A stretch of DNA of 5,769 nucleotides from Pseudomonadota bacterium (lineage in GTDB: Bacteria; Pseudomonadota; Gammaproteobacteria; Steroidobacterales; Steroidobacteraceae). Location: contig JAKBCE010000161.1 of the NCBI GenBank assembly GCA_021808195.1, positions 1 through 5,769 of the forward strand, read 5' to 3'. The translations under genes were made by a program, and so were the position numbers. The notes beneath the pieces were generated by a model. It was not told the origin of the DNA and ran no database searches. It saw only the letters and a list, made by a program, of their open reading frames with translations. Shown here piece by piece: positions 4,702-5,769 of the stretch. Positions within the stretch are counted from its first letter, which is position 1, and each line of letters starts with the position of its first letter.

Positions 4702-4843
4702 CCCGCCCGCTCGGGCCCCTCTCGGCGATGCGCCACACTGCAAGCGCCGGCGCCGGGACGCGAATGTCCGTCGTCATGCGGTACACTCGGTCAGACCGCG
4801 CGATTTTTCCCAGCGACAGGACCGCTACCACACGGCGGCCGTC

Positions 4844-4858
4844 CGGTCCGTTGGACCG
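4844..4858. promoter_or_regulatory. Perfect hairpin/palindrome upstream of the halogenase
   Basis: CGGTCC (4844-4849) and GGACCG (4853-4858) form a perfect 6-bp inverted repeat with a 3-nt centre, 37 nt before the halogenase ATG. It could be an operator half-site pair or an RNA hairpin in the leader. There is no T-run after it, so it is not an intrinsic terminator. The rest of the 4702-4895 gap shows only GC-rich sequence, a short T5 run at 4804-4808 and no convincing promoter. Confidence 0.35.
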
Positions 4859-4895
4859 CGGAACGCACAACAACACGCATCGGATCCGGGGCGTC

Positions 4896-5769
4896 ATGGC
4901 GATCGACAACGTCTTCGACTACAGCTTCACGTTGAATGCCGGCAAACGCGAGGCCGCCGCGCCACCGCCGGTGCGCCGCATCGTCATCGTCGGCGGCGGA
5001 ACGGCCGGGTGGATGACGGCGCTGATCTTCGCCCAGTCGCTGATCCCCCGGGGCGTGGAAATCACGCTGCTCGAATCCCCGGCGGTGCCGACCATCGGCG
5101 TCGGAGAGGGCTCGACGCCCCTGCTGCGCGGGTTCTTCGATCTGTTGAAGATCGAGGAAGCTGAATGGATGCCGGCCTGCCATGCCACCTACAAGTGCGG
5201 CATCAGCTTCGACGGCTGGTCGAGCAAGCCGGGGTTCGAGCGCTACTTCCACCCGTTCCCGTCGATGGTGGACATCATGACCCTGACGCAGTTCATCCAC
5301 AACGCCGAGGCGCGCGTGAGGGGCGCGAACCTGTACGCGCACCCGGACCGGTTCTTCCTGGCGGCGCGCCTGGTGGCCGAGCAGCGCTCGCCGAAGGCGC
5401 AGGAACATTTTCCCTTCGACGTCCTGCACGCGTATCACTTCGATGCGACGCTGCTCGGACAGTTCCTGCACAAGAAGGCACTCGAGCGCGGCGTGCGCTA
5501 CAAGAGCTGCCACGTGACGCACGCCGAGGTGAACGCCGCGGGCAACATCGCCGCGGTGCACACGCGCGAGGGGGAGACGATCAGCGCGGATCTGTACGTG
5601 GATTGCACGGGGTTCGCAGGCCTGCTGCTGCAGCAGGCCCTGAAGGTCCCGTTCATCAGCTTCCAGAACAACCTGTTCAACGATGCGGCGGTGGCGATGC
5701 CCTCGCCGCTCGGCGAGCAGCTGCCGAGCGAAACCCGCTCCACCGCCCTGAAGCACGGGTGGGCCTGGA
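4896..5769 (+). CDS. Flavin-dependent halogenase, tryptophan halogenase family (N-terminal part, cut by window end)
   Basis: The visible 291 residues carry the hallmarks of flavin-dependent halogenases, which use FADH2, O2 and halide to make HOX and halogenate tryptophan or other indoles/aromatics. The FAD-binding GGGTAGWMTA is at 33-42. IGVGEGSTP (67-75) corresponds to the conserved flavin-contact loop. TYKCGISF (98-105) places K100 at the catalytic lysine equivalent to PrnA K79. LYVDCTGFAGLL (233-244) is the second FAD-binding strand, and the window stops at HGWAW (287-291), the start of the WxWxIP signature. The second half, including the conserved Glu, is outside the window. ATG 4896 gives a 26-residue segment before the Rossmann strand; a TTG at 4851 is a less likely alternative start, and the ribosome-binding site is weak. 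No flavin reductase is visible nearby. Many proteobacterial members are genomic paralogues of unknown substrate, so tryptophan should not be assumed. Confidence 0.92.
   Translation, partial: MAIDNVFDYSFTLNAGKREAAAPPPVRRIVIVGGGTAGWMTALIFAQSLIPRGVEITLLESPAVPTIGVGEGSTPLLRGFFDLLKIEEAEWMPACHATYKCGISFDGWSSKPGFERYFHPFPSMVDIMTLTQFIHNAEARVRGANLYAHPDRFFLAARLVAEQRSPKAQEHFPFDVLHAYHFDATLLGQFLHKKALERGVRYKSCHVTHAEVNAAGNIAAVHTREGETISADLYVDCTGFAGLLLQQALKVPFISFQNNLFNDAAVAMPSPLGEQLPSETRSTALKHGWAW

Noticed and set aside
4782..4787. TACACT as a -10 box for the halogenase
   Set aside because: No acceptable -35 hexamer at 16-18 bp and no extended -10; left uncalled.
4778..4808. Possible intrinsic terminator after tetR
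   Set aside because: A GCGGT/ACCGC or CGGT/ACCG stem precedes TTTTT, but the stem is only 4-5 bp and the T-run is 5-9 nt away from it, so the fit is poor.
4791..5756. Long open frame (321 codons) on the minus strand opposite the halogenase
   Set aside because: It is antisense to an unmistakable halogenase, its translation is Arg/His/Val/Gln-rich with no family resemblance, and long antisense frames are common in GC-rich genes.
1..5769. CRISPR arrays, tRNA/rRNA genes, transposases, integration sites
   Set aside because: No regularly spaced repeats, no tRNA-like cloverleaf or conserved T-loop seen, and no transposase or integrase-like protein in any frame.

Overview
The window is GC-rich DNA with dense, mostly bacterial-style gene packing. 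The encoded set fits a proteobacterium, most likely a gammaproteobacterium: a glycine-tailed single-RRM protein, a ChaB protein, a HemG-type protoporphyrinogen oxidase relative and a flavin-dependent (tryptophan-type) halogenase. This placement is inferred from protein character only; no rRNA or other marker is present. I saw no tRNA, rRNA, CRISPR array, insertion sequence or phage gene.

Layout. (1) 11-812, minus strand: a small protein of unknown function (11-367) lies downstream of a GTG-started RRM RNA-binding protein (513-812). (2) 813-1250 is a long divergent intergenic region with a very GC-rich, palindrome-containing block and a plausible promoter for the plus-strand genes. (3) 1251-2556, plus strand: a compact three-gene unit encodes a pyridoxamine-5'-phosphate-oxidase-like flavin protein, ChaB, and a HemG-like flavodoxin-fold protein that overlaps chaB by 19 nt. 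(4) 2567-3952, minus strand: a two-gene operon encodes an O-methyltransferase followed by a short-chain dehydrogenase/reductase. It converges on the hemG-like gene with only 10 nt between the stops, and a hairpin sits over the junction. (5) 4045-4701, plus strand: a TetR-family regulator is divergent from the methyltransferase operon. The 92-nt shared promoter region is AT-rich and holds a long imperfect inverted repeat, the obvious candidate operator. (6) 4896 to the end, plus strand: the N-terminal 291 residues of a flavin-dependent halogenase, cut by the window edge inside the W-x-W signature.

How they may work together. The clearest regulatory module is TetR with the divergent methyltransferase/dehydrogenase pair: a TetR repressor probably controls itself and a small-molecule-modifying operon. 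The 1251-2556 unit joins two flavin-fold proteins with ChaB and may be a redox or stress cassette, but no pathway can be assigned from sequence alone. The halogenase follows tetR on the same strand after a 194-nt gap containing a perfect hairpin; whether it belongs functionally with the methyltransferase and dehydrogenase is open. All families here are known. The parts that merit a second look are the TetR operator region, the flavin/ChaB gene arrangement and the unusual N-terminus of the halogenase.
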